Positions 1-12,475 are shown, counted from the stretch's first letter. The stretch: 64,000 nucleotides of DNA from Microvelia longipes (GCA_018340805.1 JACMZG010000008.1:14929485-14993484); one strand, 5' to 3'. Numbers and translations: made by a program. Notes: generated by a model not told the origin, from the sequence alone.

Positions 1-769
1 CGACCTTCACTAAACAGCAGAGTAACTTCGGCATGTACAGAAACTACTCTTTAAATATGTAATAGAACATAACCTCAATTAATTTTATTTTATGTTTTTA
101 AAATGAGAGCTACGGAGATAGTTATCAGTAATTTTTTTTTATGTGACCTAAAGAACAGAGGCGCAAAAAAGTGAAGGTATAATCGGTAATGTATATCTTG
201 GCACCTGATATTTTAAAAAATAAAATTTCGGTGCTCAATATTTTATTACCCATCTTGAGAATTCATGTCCGAATTTATGGTAAGCAAAGATGTACGGGAC
301 ATAGCCAAAGTTAAGCAACGGGATACATGTAAATAAATTACTGTCATTTATTTCGTATTTAAAACCAAAAGTCTACATCATTTCTCCGAGCTGTCGATTT
401 TATTGTTTTATTTCTGCATCTGTAGTAAGATGTTAAGAAGAAGATATTATGTTAAGTTGTACAAGATCTCAAAACCACCTTACCAATATTGTTATTGTAT
501 ACATAGTCAATTTATTTTTACCCTAATAAAATAAGTTTTGTTTAACCAATAATTGTACTCATTTAAACCCAATTTCACATGGCCCATCTTATAAGCAATG
601 CAATGAAATAAACAGCATTTAAATATATTTTTGGAGTCTTTCAGGCAAAATTTGGTTTCGAGTATAGTCTAAATAAACCTTTCTTCTTTCTATTTTTCTT
701 TTATTAAATACGATAAAATTAAGCAAACATATTTATCAATCTTATTTTATATGAGAGAATTTTCGTTTT
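1..769. other. AT-rich non-coding stretch
   Basis: No reading frame with recognisable protein similarity is visible on either strand, and no RNA gene was seen. The DNA is AT-rich with short homopolymer runs, like the rest of the intergenic sequence here. Confidence 0.5.
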
Positions 770-813
770 TTAATAGTTTTGGAATAACTTATTAGTTATT
801 CCAAAACTATTAA
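770..813. repeat. Perfect inverted repeat (20-bp stem, 4-nt loop)
   Basis: The 20 bases at 770-789 are the exact reverse complement of 794-813, with loop TATT. Transcribed in either direction this would fold into a strong hairpin. There is no U-run or adjacent gene to suggest a terminator. It is most likely a small foldback remnant. Confidence 0.8.
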
Positions 814-1004
814 GTATTCAGGAAGTCAAAAATTATTTTCAATTTAATCACTGAAACTCGAACTCATTGCCACACGTGTTCAGGTGTGAATCAAATGAAA
901 CTAGTCCAAGTAAAAGGGGATCTACTCTTAGATCTCAAAACTAAAAAAATCATTACAATAACCTATACATAGAGTGTTACAGTGTGCAAAATTTTTAAGT
1001 CCAT

Positions 1005-1060
1005 AGAAGCTTTCTTATACTTTCCGTCGAGCGTCTGTCTGTCCGATTTCACATTGTAAC
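1005..1060 (+). repeat. Head of a dispersed repeat also found at 6415
   Basis: The segment containing TCGAGCGTCTGTCTGTCCGA recurs at about 6426-6450, immediately before the large satellite A array. Both copies are preceded by a cTTATACTTTC sequence. Here the homology stops within about 60 bases and no satellite follows, so this looks like a truncated copy of the same dispersed element. Confidence 0.6.
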
Positions 1061-2270
1061 GGGCAAACATAGGTTTACCCATTATGGTAGCAAATCCTTA
1101 ACGGATCCAATGTATAGGGTTGTCGTAGTGAAGGTACGACTCTATCCATCGGATTGCTAGCCCTTCCGGGACTGGCTGGAAGGGGACCTGGTGGCAAGGT
1201 TCTACCGAGCGCTTGGTGTGGAATCTAGTTTGGCCTGGATGCTCTGATCGACTGGATTTATTCTAGATTAGTGATTTCATGTGTATTTTACGGCACGATT
1301 GCCGGATTAGTACTATGATTGATACTTACCGATATTGTTAGTTGTTGTTATCTAGTCATAGTAAATGGGTTAGTTACTGTTGTTAGTAGTTAGTAGTTTA
1401 GTGGAAAGAAATGTGTGTTTCTTTGAACTCGTTACGAATATGCTACAACATAACCTATAAAGTGTGGTGCTTGTTAAAAAGTGTCTTACCGCTCTGCCGG
1501 AGGTCAACCTACTAGAGGAGTGGTTGGCTGTAGACTTACCTGCTGTGGGATTGTTGGTGGGCATGTTGTTGAGTACTAATTTACTTACCTTAACATCTTC
1601 TGTCTAGTCGGAATCTCTAGTCAGTAACATAAATTATTGACACAAACATATGTGGTATAAAAAAATAATATGAGCACAATTAATTCATGTTTTTGCAAAC
1701 TCCGGTAGTATCAATGATATATAAATTATACCAAACCTGTTGATGTGACTTACCTGAGGTGTTATTTGCTGCTAAGCAGGGATTGCTTTTACTTGTACTT
1801 ACCGTTAACCAGGAGAAGTATCTGTGCTGCGGACGTACTAATACCTGTGGTGCGATTCTTGTGACGGACTGCATCGACCTGCCTCAGTGGATTATAACCT
1901 AAACTTAGTTGTATTATACCTGCATGTTAGATTAGTTTTTGAATTAGTATTTATTTTATATGTTAGTAGTGTTAGATATAAATTTATAGTTATTTATAAG
2001 ATATTTTACCCACAAGTGATAAGTTACCGAATTGTGAGAGATAGATTTGAATACCTACCTACCTTATACTTACCTGCTTGTTGTTGTGAAGGACTACCTT
2101 ACCTGACATTGACGTCCGACGAGCTCAGGGTCCTGTATCGTCAGTTAAGGGTGGTTCCTTTTCATATCTCAAGGCTGTACTTGATGTAGGATGCTCGCAT
2201 GCTTACTTTTAAGTTATCAGATTATTATCTATAAAGATTAGAAGCGTTCATAACTTTCACATATCCTTCG
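1061..2270. other. Non-coding, moderately GC stretch with short hairpins
   Basis: Only short, low-quality reading frames occur and none resembles a known protein. Two hairpins stand out. At 1122-1140, GTCGT and ACGAC flank a 9-nt loop. At 1161-1184, CCCTTCC and GGAAGGG flank a 10-nt loop. I could not assign the region to a transposon family. Confidence 0.35.
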
Positions 2271-2390
2271 ATAATATTATATATATTCATAAATGTTATT
2301 ATATCTTCATGAAGCACCATGTATATATATCATATATATATAATTATTATATTATATATATATATATATAATATATTATTATATTATTTA
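2271..2390. repeat. TA-rich microsatellite
   Basis: This is a run of interrupted TA dinucleotides. It is simple sequence, with no coding potential. Confidence 0.8.
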
Positions 2391-2687
2391 AGTTTCGACT
2401 TCACCTGTTAGCCAAATTTAAGCTCGTACCTGATATGTACTACTTAGTGTAACATAATTTATTTATTTAACATTTATTTATTTAAACCTGTATTGTTGTA
2501 GGTACTTTATATAATACTTGTTTTCCGAGTTACGAAGGTGGTTGTCTTTAGAGCATCCTGCAGGACTTCTATCTGTGAGTGCTTCCTCGGGTCTATCTGG
2601 GAGTCGAGGCCTGTCCGCGCTGGCTTTGGGATATTATTTTGTGACTCGAGGAGAGACAGATCGGACATATATTTTCTTATTATTGAC

Positions 2688-2712
2688 AGATAAGACATAT
2701 ATTGTCTTATCT
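2688..2712. repeat. Perfect hairpin (10-bp stem, 5-nt loop)
   Basis: AGATAAGACA is followed by the loop TATAT and the exact complement TGTCTTATCT. It sits in an otherwise non-coding stretch. A related, non-palindromic copy of the right arm lies about 30 bases upstream. Confidence 0.7.
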
Positions 2713-2949
2713 TGGCCCTGACGAAGGACTTTACAGTGGGAGGTCCTGCGACCAAGCAAAGCTTGAAGGTAGAACCCTCTCCCCATTTCAAGTATACTCT
2801 TATTATTATTTTTTATTTTTATTTTTTTACGCTTTAACCCGTAGGGTCATTTAGCGTTTTCCCCTCACTCAAATCACTTAACTTAACCTCTGAGTTTGTA
2901 CACATCCCATATCTAGGAAACACCCCCTCCGTACATGGTAGCACATATA

Positions 2950-3230
2950 ACCAGTTGACAGTGTGTCTAGTTCATCTAGCCCAACCAGACTCTATCCAAA
3001 CTCACTGCTGTGGCTAGTGTCTGCGACTAGTTCACAGTGTGCCTAGTTCATCTAAACCAGCTAGACTCTGGCTAGGCTCACCGCCGACTACTAGTTCACT
3101 GTGTGCTTGTTTCTCTAGTCTTACTAGTCCTCTGGTCACATTTTTCTCACTTGACCTCGTCTTCCAGTCTCACCAATCTCATCAGTTCACTAGCATCACC
3201 AGACTCTAGCTAGGCTCACCGCTCTGGCCA
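2950..3230. repeat. Degenerate tandem repeat (about 65-110 bp units)
   Basis: Variants of the phrases AGTTCACAGTGTG, CTAGTTCATCTA and CTAGACTCTGGCTAGGCTCACCGC recur three or more times in the same order with indels. The units are too diverged to give a clean period by eye. The region is GC-richer than its surroundings and has no coding potential that I recognise. Confidence 0.6.
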
Positions 3231-3239
3231 GTCCAGCGC

Positions 3240-3604
3240 CACCCGAAAGAACTCTAGCACCCAGATGTCAGCGTGCAACTCATTCTTTAGCCTGACCTGA
3301 AAGTCATAGCTCCGCCGTGCTATTAGGAGACGTCTGTCTTCAAGAACCGAGCACTTTGTTCCTTGTCTAGAGACACGGAAACGTGATCAGACTTGTGTCT
3401 CAGATGAAACTAGATCCAACCCCGCATTTGCGTTTAGTAGCCAAGGAAACCACGTAAAACCTGGCTGGGTTGGCCGGGTTGAATTCAAGACCTCCCCGTG
3501 TAGGTACAAGGGATAACCTCATATTGAGGTCCTCCCCGCTGGATTTGAACCCTCGACCTCCAGGTCGAAAGGCGAGCGCCTACCACTGAGCTACCGGACT
3601 CGGT
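3240..3604 (-). mobile_element. tRNA-derived SINE, minus strand
   Basis: Read on the minus strand, 3604 down to about 3535 has the two internal RNA polymerase III promoter boxes of a tRNA: an A box TAGCTCAGTGGTAGGCG and a B box GGTTCAAATCC. The D and T arms are in the correct order. The anticodon stem does not pair, so this is a tRNA-like head rather than a tRNA gene. About 300 bases of non-tRNA body follow, with no open frame. The 3' tail and target duplication were not resolved, so the lower boundary is approximate. Confidence 0.6.
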
Positions 3605-3789
3605 CTCAGTGGACTCGCTCTCTTATTATTATTTTATATTTTAATTTTGGCAACGGAGTTACCCTGTTTTCTCCAGAGCGCCTTAGGTTCAGCAAGACAG
3701 GGTGGCGCCCATTAAATTAGTAAAGGTAAGTGCCTCTCGTACATACGTAAACCCCAAATCCCTCTCACTCTTCACCCTCTCCCCACACC

Positions 3790-4340
3790 CTATAATGCGC
3801 CGTCTGAGTTGGGCAAACCATTATGTTACAACATCTCCAGCACTACTTGAAATTTGGTACACATGTGTAACTATTTTAATAACAGGAAAAATATAGCAAA
3901 CAAGCTGGGATGTGTATTTGTTGATTTATGAGCAAATGAGCGCATTAGCAAAAAATAAATATTTTTTGAAAAACTCATGTGGGGTATCAAGTTGTAGGTG
4001 CTGATGAGTAGTACACAAATCTGCATTGCTTTTTCAAAATGGCAACCATGACACCTGCCAAAAATATAAACAACCTAATTGTTGTTTAACACAATGTTTA
4101 ACAACAACAATTATTTTGTAAACACAAAATAATTGTTCTCCCCCCCCCCCGCCCAACTAACCAACAGGAGCAGCCCTGGAAATATGAAAAGAATGCTCAA
4201 TAAAAGCTCTATACGGGCCATTGAAGTTCTTCGGAAAAAAAGTTTCAGAAATTAATTTTAGTAATTTCAAAATTGCACAAAAAACACGCGCAAAAAATAA
4301 ATATTTGTTTGATTTTATTATTATCAACTCTTAAGAAGGT
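3790..4340 (+). repeat. Diverged single copy of satellite A
   Basis: This segment follows the order of the 6411-8995 array: a TTGGTACACATGTGTAACTA entry sequence, CATGTGGGGTATCAA, GGTAGTACACAAAT-like, TTTTTCAAAATGG, an oligo-C tract and TTCTTCGGAAAAAAAGTTTC. Identity is much lower than between copies inside the array, so it is an older copy. It includes a perfect 14-bp inverted repeat at 4106-4119 / 4124-4137. Confidence 0.7.
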
Positions 4341-4790
4341 ACTGATAAACAAAAACATAAAGGCGAGCCCTTGAATAATATGTTATTTTTTATATTTTAA
4401 ATTGTTTTCCAAAATTAGGTATCGAAAACCAAACCCATGTAGGCGAGCGATGTGAGCCCTAGAATATTATGAAGAAGTTTAATTCTATAGTTTAAAATTG
4501 GCTAGTACCAAACAAGCACATAAAGGCGAGCGATGCGAGCCCTAGAATATTATGTTATGTCTTTACTCTATGCTATAAAATTAGGTACTGATAAACATAT
4601 ACATAGAGGCGAGCCCTAAAATTTTTATGCGTTGTTTTAAATTTTTCTCTTAAAGTAGGCAAATCGACAAACGAACACACATAGGCAAGCGAAGCGAGCC
4701 TTAAAATATTTATTAAAAGTTTGAATTTATAGTTTAAAATAGTAACAAGCAAGTTTATAATGGCGAGCGAAGCGAGTTATTATAAGTTTT
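4341..4790 (+). repeat. Diverged short array of satellite B
   Basis: Five or six units each carry the GGCGAGCGAAGCGAGCCC word or a decayed form of it, separated by AT-rich linkers ending in GTACTGATAAACA. The array follows directly on the diverged satellite A copy, in the same order as the large composite array at 6411-12475. Confidence 0.7.
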
Positions 4791-5194
4791 TATAATTATA
4801 AGTATTTTCTCTTAAGAAAAAATAAGAAAAATTGTCATTACAAGTCACTATAACTCGCATCATCGACGACATCAGTTTTATATTTTTTCAATCAATGAAA
4901 TGTTTTCTCACTATAATAGCCATTAAAATTACAATAAGAAAACGAAATATATAATTATCTTAATGAATAATAATAATGAAAAGGATCGGCCCACCATGAC
5001 AAGTTTATTAATTTGAATAAATAAATTACAAGAACCATTGCTTTATTCAGTGTAGTGTTATAAAATAATTATATGAAGGAAATAATAGTTTAAGAAGAAA
5101 TAAATTGCTTGAGAATATGAAATTTACATGAAATTTTAACACATAGTAAAATATAAACACTGAAGATTAATCTTTAAAAAAATAAAGGTGAAAA
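4791..5194. other. AT-rich 5' flank of the first Gr cassette
   Basis: No coding potential was seen. This should hold the promoter and 5' leader of the receptor cassette that begins at 5195. No TATA box or initiator could be singled out in such AT-rich sequence. Confidence 0.4.
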
Positions 5195-6058
5195 ATGAAA
5201 ACAATTCAAGATTTATTTACAAAAAAATATTACGGTAAAATTCTCGGGACATATCCTTACACATTTAAGAATGACAGTATAACCATTGACACATCAAATG
5301 CCGCATATGCATTCGTTTTGAACGTTTTATTCATATTCTCAGTGTCCATAATGATAAATTCATTCAATTACGGTTTAAATACATTTACAAATGATAACAG
5401 AATTTTAGATGTAATAGAAATAACGTTAGTATCGTGCAGTAGATTTTTACTCTCAGTAAATTCCTATTACAAACTCGCTGATTTAAATAATTTAATCAGA
5501 CGAACTAGCAAGCTGAGTTTAATCAAATATAGTTTATTAGACATTGAAAAGTACTATAATAAAAAAATAATTTTAAAAACAATGACCGTATTGGTTGCAG
5601 CTTGCTTCGATACTCTTTTTATTTACAAATGGTCTTATACATTAGTATATTGGTTGATTTTATTGTACATGCCACTAATAACTGTAAAATTTAATGTTCT
5701 TATATTCTCATGCTGTACTCGGACAACAGGAAAGTACATAGAGAAGTTAAAGTCTATGATTCCAAAGCATCAAACATCGCTTCAATGCAGCTATCTATTG
5801 ACGCTATTTCACTGTATTTTAGATATCAGCGAAAGTGTATCGAATGTTTTTTCGTTCAGTAATTTAATTGTTTTAACAGTTTCCTACTTAATAGTTATAC
5901 AGAACAGTTATCTTGCTTGGTTTCACGTGTACTATTATATTCACGGTTCGATTAAATCAAATTTATTAAATTATACTATGTCCGAATTAATTTGGGGCAT
6001 TCTTTGGATAGTTGAAATTATTGAGATATTTCAATGCACACATCTTCTAAATGCAAAG
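5195..6058 (+). CDS. Gustatory receptor N-terminal cassette A
   Basis: This exon encodes 288 residues of an insect chemoreceptor of the Gr type, a ligand-gated cation channel in the membrane of gustatory neurons. It shows several hydrophobic segments, near residues 38-58, 73-92, 128-170, 208-240 and 262-280. The Gr-like start (LGTYPYTFKND) resembles LAILPYKYNGE of the second cassette. The frame ends LLNAK, followed by a phase-0 GT donor (AAG|GTAAAA), exactly where the second cassette ends. The conserved C-terminal TAC and TY exons are not found before 20041. Either this cassette splices to those shared exons, giving 359 residues, or it is a truncated pseudogene. The ATG is the first in frame and follows an AT-rich leader. 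Confidence 0.8.
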
Positions 6059-6410
6059 GTAAAATACACTTCATGATTAAGGAAATTATTGATTTAAGGT
6101 AGTCCAGATATGTTTTACTCTATCTTTAGGTGCAGCTCAGAAAAACCAAAAGCACTGGTGTTTTAAAAAAGCTCGGTAGTAGTTGATATTGGAAAGCATG
6201 GTACGAGTTGGTAAGCTTTGCACTTATAATACGTTACGCAACAAGGGAAAAAACAGAATTTTGCAGCCTGAGCGAAGCAAGGATTGTAACACTACACGAG
6301 CAATACAAAAAAGTTTTACTTGCATGTTGAATGGTACTCATCTACAAGCGTAGATGAAGAAAGTTAAAAAAGGAACTTCAAAAAGTTATTAGGGTTTCGC
6401 AGATAATCTT
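6059..6410. other. Sequence downstream of cassette A
   Basis: The frame ends at a stop 18 bases after the donor. A TTTAG| acceptor-like site near 6128 opens only 18 codons and lacks any Gr motif. I see no other feature here. It would be intron if cassette A splices to the 20-kb exons. Confidence 0.4.
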
Positions 6411-8995
6411 CGAAACCCTTATACTTTCTGTCGAGCGTCTGTCTGTCCGATTTCTCATCTCAGGATGTACAATAGCTAGGAAGTTGAAATTTGGTATACA
6501 TGTGTAACTATTTTATCCAACAACAGGAAAAATATAGCCAACTATATCACACGCGCATCTGTCGATTTATGAGCGAATGCGCACATTCGCCAAAAAAAAT
6601 ATTTTTTTGAAAAATCATGTGGGGTATCAAATTGTAGGTATCGATGGGTAGTACACAAATATGCATCGCTTTTTCAAAAATAGCGGCTATTACACCCGCC
6701 CAAAAATCTCGAAAACCACCAAAAAATGCTTGTACCCCCCCTTTTAAGGCATAAGGAGAAGCCCTAAAAATATGGGACCAATAGCCAATAAAAGCACTTT
6801 CCGGGCCATAGAAATTCTTCGGAAAAAAAGTTTCAAAAGTTAATTTAGCAATTTCAAAATCGCCCCAAACGCGCACGCGCCAAAAAAAAATATTTTTTTG
6901 AAAAATCATGTGGGTATCAAATTGTAGGTATCGATGGGTAGTACACAAATATGCATCGCTTTTTCAAAAGCGGCTATTACACCCCGCAAAAATCTCGAAA
7001 ACCACCAAAAAATGCTTGTACCCCCCCTTTTAAGGCATAAGGAGAAGCCCTAAAAATATGGACCAATAGCCAATAAAAGCACTTTCCGGGCCATAGAAAT
7101 TCTTCGAAAAAAAGTTTCAAAAGTTAATTTTAGCAATTTCAAAATCGCCCAAACGCGCACGCGCCAAAAAAAAATTTTTTTTTGAAAATCATGTGGGGTA
7201 TCAAATTGTAGGTATCGATGGGTAGTACACAAATATGCATCGCTTTTTCAAAATGGCGGCTATTACACCCGCCAAAAATCTCGAAAACCACCAAAAAGCT
7301 TTTCCCCCCCCCTTTTAAGGCATAAGGAGAAGCCCTAAAAATATGGGACCAATAGCCAATAAATACACTTTCCGGGCCATAGAAATTCTTCGGAAAAAAG
7401 TTTCAAAGTTAATTTTAGCAATTTCAAAATCGCCCAAACACGCACGCGCCAAAAAAAAATATTTTTTTTGAAAAATCATGTGGGGTATCAAATTGTAGGT
7501 ATCGATGGGTAGTACACAAATATGCATCGCTTTTTCAAAATGGCGGCTATTACCCGCCAAAAATCTCGAAAACCACCAAAAATGCTTGTCCCCCCTTTTA
7601 AGGCATAAGGAGAAGCCCTAAAATATGGGACCAATAGCCAATAAAAGCACTTTCCGGGCCATAGAAATTCTTCGGAAAAAAAGTTTCAAAAGTTAATTTT
7701 AGCAATTTCAAAATCGCCCAAACACACACGCGCCAAAAAAAAATATTTTTTTGAAAAATCATGTGGGGTATCAAATTGTAGGTATCGATGGGTAGTACAC
7801 AAATATGCATCGCTTTTTCAAAATGGCGGCTATTACACCCGCCAAAAATCTCGAAAACACCAAAAAATGCTTGTCCCCGCCCTTTTAAGGCATAAGGAGA
7901 AGCCCTAAAAATATGGGACCAATAGCCAATAAAAGCACTTTCCGGGCCATAGAAATTCTTCGGAGAAAGTTTCAAAAGTTAATTTTAGCAATTTAAAATC
8001 GCCCAAACGAGCACGCGCCAAAAAAAATATTTTTTTGAAAAATCATGTGGGGTATCAAATTGTAGGTATCGATGGGTAGTACACAAATATGCATCGCTTT
8101 TTCAAAATGGCGATATTACACCTGCCAAAAATTGAACAAACCAAAAAATGCTTGTCCCCCCCTTTTAAGGCATAAGGAGAAGCCCTAAAATATGGGACCA
8201 ATAGCCAATAAAAGCACTTTCCAGTCATAGAAATTTCTTCGGAAAAAAAGTTTCAAAGTTAATTTTAACAATTTTAAAATCGCCCAAACGAGCACGCGCC
8301 AAAAAAAAATATTTTTTTGAAATATCATGTGGGGTATCAAATTGTAGGTATCGATGGGTAGTACACAAATATGCATCGCTTTTTCAAAATGGCGACTATT
8401 ACACCCGCCAAAAATCTTGAACAAACCAAAAAATGCTTGTCCCCCCCCCTTTTAAGGCATAAGAAGAAGCCCTAAAAATATGGGACAAATAGCCAACAAA
8501 AGCACATTCCGGGCCATAGAAATTCTTCGGAAAAAAAGTTTCTAAAGTTATTTTTAGCAATTTCAAAATCGCCCAAACACGCACGCGCCAAAAAATATTT
8601 TTTTTGAAAAATCATGTGGGGTATCAAATTGTAGGTATTGATGGGTAGTACACAAATATGCATCGCTATTTCAAAATGGCGGCTATTACACCCGCCAAAA
8701 ATCTTGAAAACCACCGAAAAATGCTTGTCCCCCCCCCTTTTAAGGCATAAGGAGAAGCCCTAAAAATATGGGACCAATAGCCAATAAAAGCACCTTCCGG
8801 GAAATAGAAATTCTTCGGAAAAAAAGTTTCAAAAGTTATTTTTAGCAATTTCAAAATTGCCCAAACGCGCACGCGCCAAAAAAAAATATTTTTTTGAAAA
8901 ATCATGTGGGGTATCAAATTGTAGGTATTGATGGGTAGTACACAAATATGCATCGCTTTTCCAAAATGGCGGCTATTACACCGCCAAAAATCTCG
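6411..8995 (+). repeat. Satellite A: about nine ~287-bp tandem units
   Basis: The phrase ATCATGTGGGGTATCAAATT recurs nine times, near 6615, 6907, 7191, 7479, 7759, 8043, 8325, 8611 and 8907. Each unit also carries an oligo-C tract before TTTTAAGGCATAAGGAGAAG, and a GCACGCGCC followed by an A run. Units differ mainly by single-base indels in homopolymers and by a few substitutions. Minus-strand frames of up to 133 codons cross the units, but their frames shift from unit to unit, so I treat them as chance. Confidence 0.9.
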
Positions 8996-11900
8996 ACATA
9001 AGGCACCAAGCAGTAATATAACCAGCAAATAAAGGTGAGCGAAGCGAGCCCTAGAATATTATGTTATGTTTTTACTCTATGCTATAAAATTAAGTTCTGA
9101 TAAACATATACAAAAAGGCGAGCGAAGCGAGCCCATGTTTTTTATGCCTTTCTTAAAAAGGTTTCTCTTAAAGTAGATATTGACAAACAAGCACATAAAG
9201 GCAAGCAAAGCGAGCCCTAGTATTGTATGGTTATTTTTTTTATTTATACTCTTAAAAAGGTACTGATAAACATATACAAAAAGGCGAGCGAAGCGAGCCC
9301 ATGATTTTTATGCCTTGTTTTAAATGTATCTCTTAAAGTAGATAAAGACAAATAAGCATATAAAGGCGAGCGAAGCGAGCCCTAGTATTGTATGGTTTTT
9401 TTATTTTATGCTCTTAAGGTACTGATAAACATAAACAAAAAGGCAGCGAAGCGCCCATGATGTTTATGCCTTTCTTAAAATGTTTCTCTTAAGTAGATAT
9501 TGACAAACAAGCACATAAAGGCGAGCGTAGCGAGCCCTATTGTATGGTTATTTTTAATTTATACTCTTTTAAAATGGTACTGATAAACATATACAAAAAG
9601 GCGAGAGCGAAGCGAGCCATGATTTTTATGCTTGCTTAAAATGTTTCTCTTATAATAGATATTGACATACAAGCACATAAAGGCGAGCGAAGCGACCCTA
9701 TTATTGTATGGTTTTTATTTTATGCTCTTAGATGGTACTGAAAACATAAACAAAAGGCGAGCGAAGCGAGCCCATGATGTTTATGCCTTTCTTAAAATGT
9801 TCTCTTAAAGTAGTATTGACAAACACAAACATAAAGGGCGAGCGCAGCGAGCCCTAGATATTGTATGGTTATTTTTGATTTATCTCTTGAAAAGGTACTG
9901 AATACATATACAAAAAGGCGAGCGAACGAGCCCATGATTTTTATGCCTTGTTTTAAATGATTATCTTAAAGTAGATATTGACAAATAACCTTATAAAGGC
10001 AAGCGAAGCGAGCCCTAGCATTGTATGGTTTTTTTTTTTATAATCTTAAGAAGGTACTAATAAACATATACAAAAAGGCGAGCGAAGCGAGCCCATGATG
10101 TTTATGCCTTTCTTAAAATGTTTCTCTTAAAGTAGATATTGACAAACAAGTACATAAAGGCGAGCGTAGCGAGCCCTAGTATTGTATGGTTATTTTTAAT
10201 TTATACTCTTAAAATTGTACTGATAAACATATACAAAAAGGCGAGCAAAGCGAGCCCATGATTTTTAAGCCTTGCTTAAAATGTTGCTCTTATAATAGAT
10301 ATTGACATACAAGCACATAAAGGCGAGCGAAGCGAGCCCTAGTATTGCATAGTAATTTTTAATTTATGCTCTTAAGAAGGTACTGATAAACATATACAAA
10401 AAGGCGAGCGAAGCGAGCCCATGATTTTTATGCCTTGTTTTAAATGTTTCTCTTAAAGTAGATATCGACAAATAACCATATAAAAGCGAGCGAAGCGAGT
10501 CCTAGCATTGTATGGTTTTTTTTATTTTATACTCTTAAGAAGGTACTAATAAACATTACAAAAAGGCGAGCGAGCGAGCCATGATTTTCATGCCTTGCTT
10601 AAAATGTTTCTTTTATAATAGATATTGACATACAAGCACATAAAGGCGAGCGAAGCGAGCCCTAGTATTGTATGGTTATATATTTTATACTCTTAAGAAG
10701 GTACTGATAAACATAAACAAAAAGGCGAGCGAAGCGAGCCCATGATTTTTATGCCTTGTTTAAAATGTTTCTCTTAAAATAGACATTGACAAACAAGCAC
10801 ATAAAGGCGAGCGAAGCGAGCCCTAGTATTGTATGGTTATTTTTGATTTATACTCTTGAAAAGGTACTGATAAACATATACAAAAAGGCGAGCGAAGCGA
10901 GCCCTGATTTTCATGCCTTGTTTTAAATGTTTTCTTAAGTAGATATTGACAAATAGCATAAAAGGCGGCGAAGCGAGCCCTGTATTGTATGGTTTATTTT
11001 ATTATTTACCCTTAAGAAGGAACTGATAAACATATACAAAAAGGCGAGCGAGCGAGCTCATGATTTCTGCCTTGTTTAAATGTTTCTTTAAAGTAGATAT
11101 TGACAACAAGCACATAAGGCGAGGTAGTAGCGAGCCCTAGTATTGTATGGTTATTTTTGATTTATACTCTTAAAAAGGTACTGATAAACATATACAAAAA
11201 GGCAAGCGAAGCGAGCCCATGATTTTATGCCTTGTTTTAAATGTATCTCTCAAAGTAGATATTGAAATAAGCATATAAAGGCGAGCGAAGCGAGCCCTAT
11301 TATTGTATGGTTATTTTTTTTTTTAACCTCTTAAAAGTACTGATAAACATATACAAAAGGCGAGCGAAGCGAGCCCTGATTTTTATGTTTTGCTTAAATG
11401 TTTCTCTTATAATAGATATTGACATACAAAACACATAAAGGCGAGCGAAGCGAGCCCTAGTATTGCATGGTTTTTTTATTTTATGCTCTTAAGAAGGTAC
11501 TGATAAACATAAACAAAAAGGCGAGCGAAGCGAGCCCATGATTTTTATGCCTTGTTTAAAATGTTTCTCTTAAAATAGATATTGACAAACAAGCACTAAA
11601 GGCGAGCGAAGCGAGCCCTAGTATTTGTATGGTTATTTTTTTTTTTACTCCTAAGAAGGTACTGATAAACATAAACTAAAAGGCGAGCGAAGCGAGCCCA
11701 TGATTTTCATGCCTTGTTTTAAATGTTTTTCTTAAAGTAGATATTGACAAACAAGCACATAAAGGCGAGCGTAGCGAGCCCTAGTATTGTATGGTTATTT
11801 TTGATTTATACTCTTAAAAAGGTACTGATAAACATATACAAAAAGGCGAGCGAAGCGAGCCCATGATTTTTATGCCTTGTTTTAAATGTATCTCTCAAAG

Positions 11901-12475
11901 TAGATATTGACAAATAAGCATATAAAGGCGAGCGAAGCGAGCCCTATTTTGTATGGTTATTTTTTTATACTCTTAAAAAGGTTACTAATAAACATATACA
12001 AAAGGCGAGCGAAGCGAGCCCATGATTTTTATGTTTTGCTTAAAATGTTTCTCTTATAATAGATATTGACATACAAACACATAAAGGCGAGCGAAGCGAG
12101 CCCTAGTATTGCATGGTTATTTTTATTTTATGCTCTTAAGAAGGTACTGATAAACATAAACAAAAAGGCGAGCGAAGCGAGCCATGATGTTTATGCCTTT
12201 CTTAAAATGTTTCTCTTAAAGTAGATATTGACAACAAGCTCATAAAGCGAGCGTAGCGAGCCCTAGGTTGTATGGTTTATTTTGATTTATACTCTTGAAA
12301 AGGTACTGATAACATATACAAAAAGGCGAGCGAAGCGAGCCCATGATTTTTTGCCTTGTTTTTAATGTTTCTTCTTAAAGTAGATATTGACATATAAGCA
12401 TATAAAGGCGAGCGAGCGAGCCCTAGTATTGTATGGTTTTTTTATTTTTTCTCTTAAGAAGATACTAATAAACAT
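8996..12475 (+). repeat. Satellite B: about forty ~82-bp units in alternating pairs
   Basis: The core GGCGAGCGAAGCGAGCCC recurs about every 80-84 bases. Two unit types alternate strictly. In one the core is followed by ATGATTTTTATGCC and a linker ending GACAAACAAGCACATAAA. In the other it is followed by TAGTATTGTATGG and a linker ending GTACTGATAAACATATAC. The higher-order period is therefore about 163 bp. There is no coding potential. The array joins directly to satellite A and ends where a LINE begins. Confidence 0.9.

Noticed and set aside
3535..3604. A tRNA gene on the minus strand
   Set aside because: A and B boxes are present, but the anticodon stem does not pair and a long SINE-like body follows. 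I call it a SINE head.
6128..6190. Third exon for Gr cassette A after a TTTAG acceptor
   Set aside because: It opens only 18 codons and lacks the conserved TAC/TY motifs of Gr C-terminal exons.
6547..9028. Series of minus-strand frames (60-133 codons) with repeated peptide MCTTHRYLQFDT-like
   Set aside because: They are translations of satellite A. The frame shifts between units because of homopolymer indels, there is no consistent start or stop, and the peptide resembles no protein family.
6411..12475. CRISPR-like array
   Set aside because: Repeats are long and spacers are not unique; whole units repeat, as in eukaryotic satellites, and the context is an insect genome.
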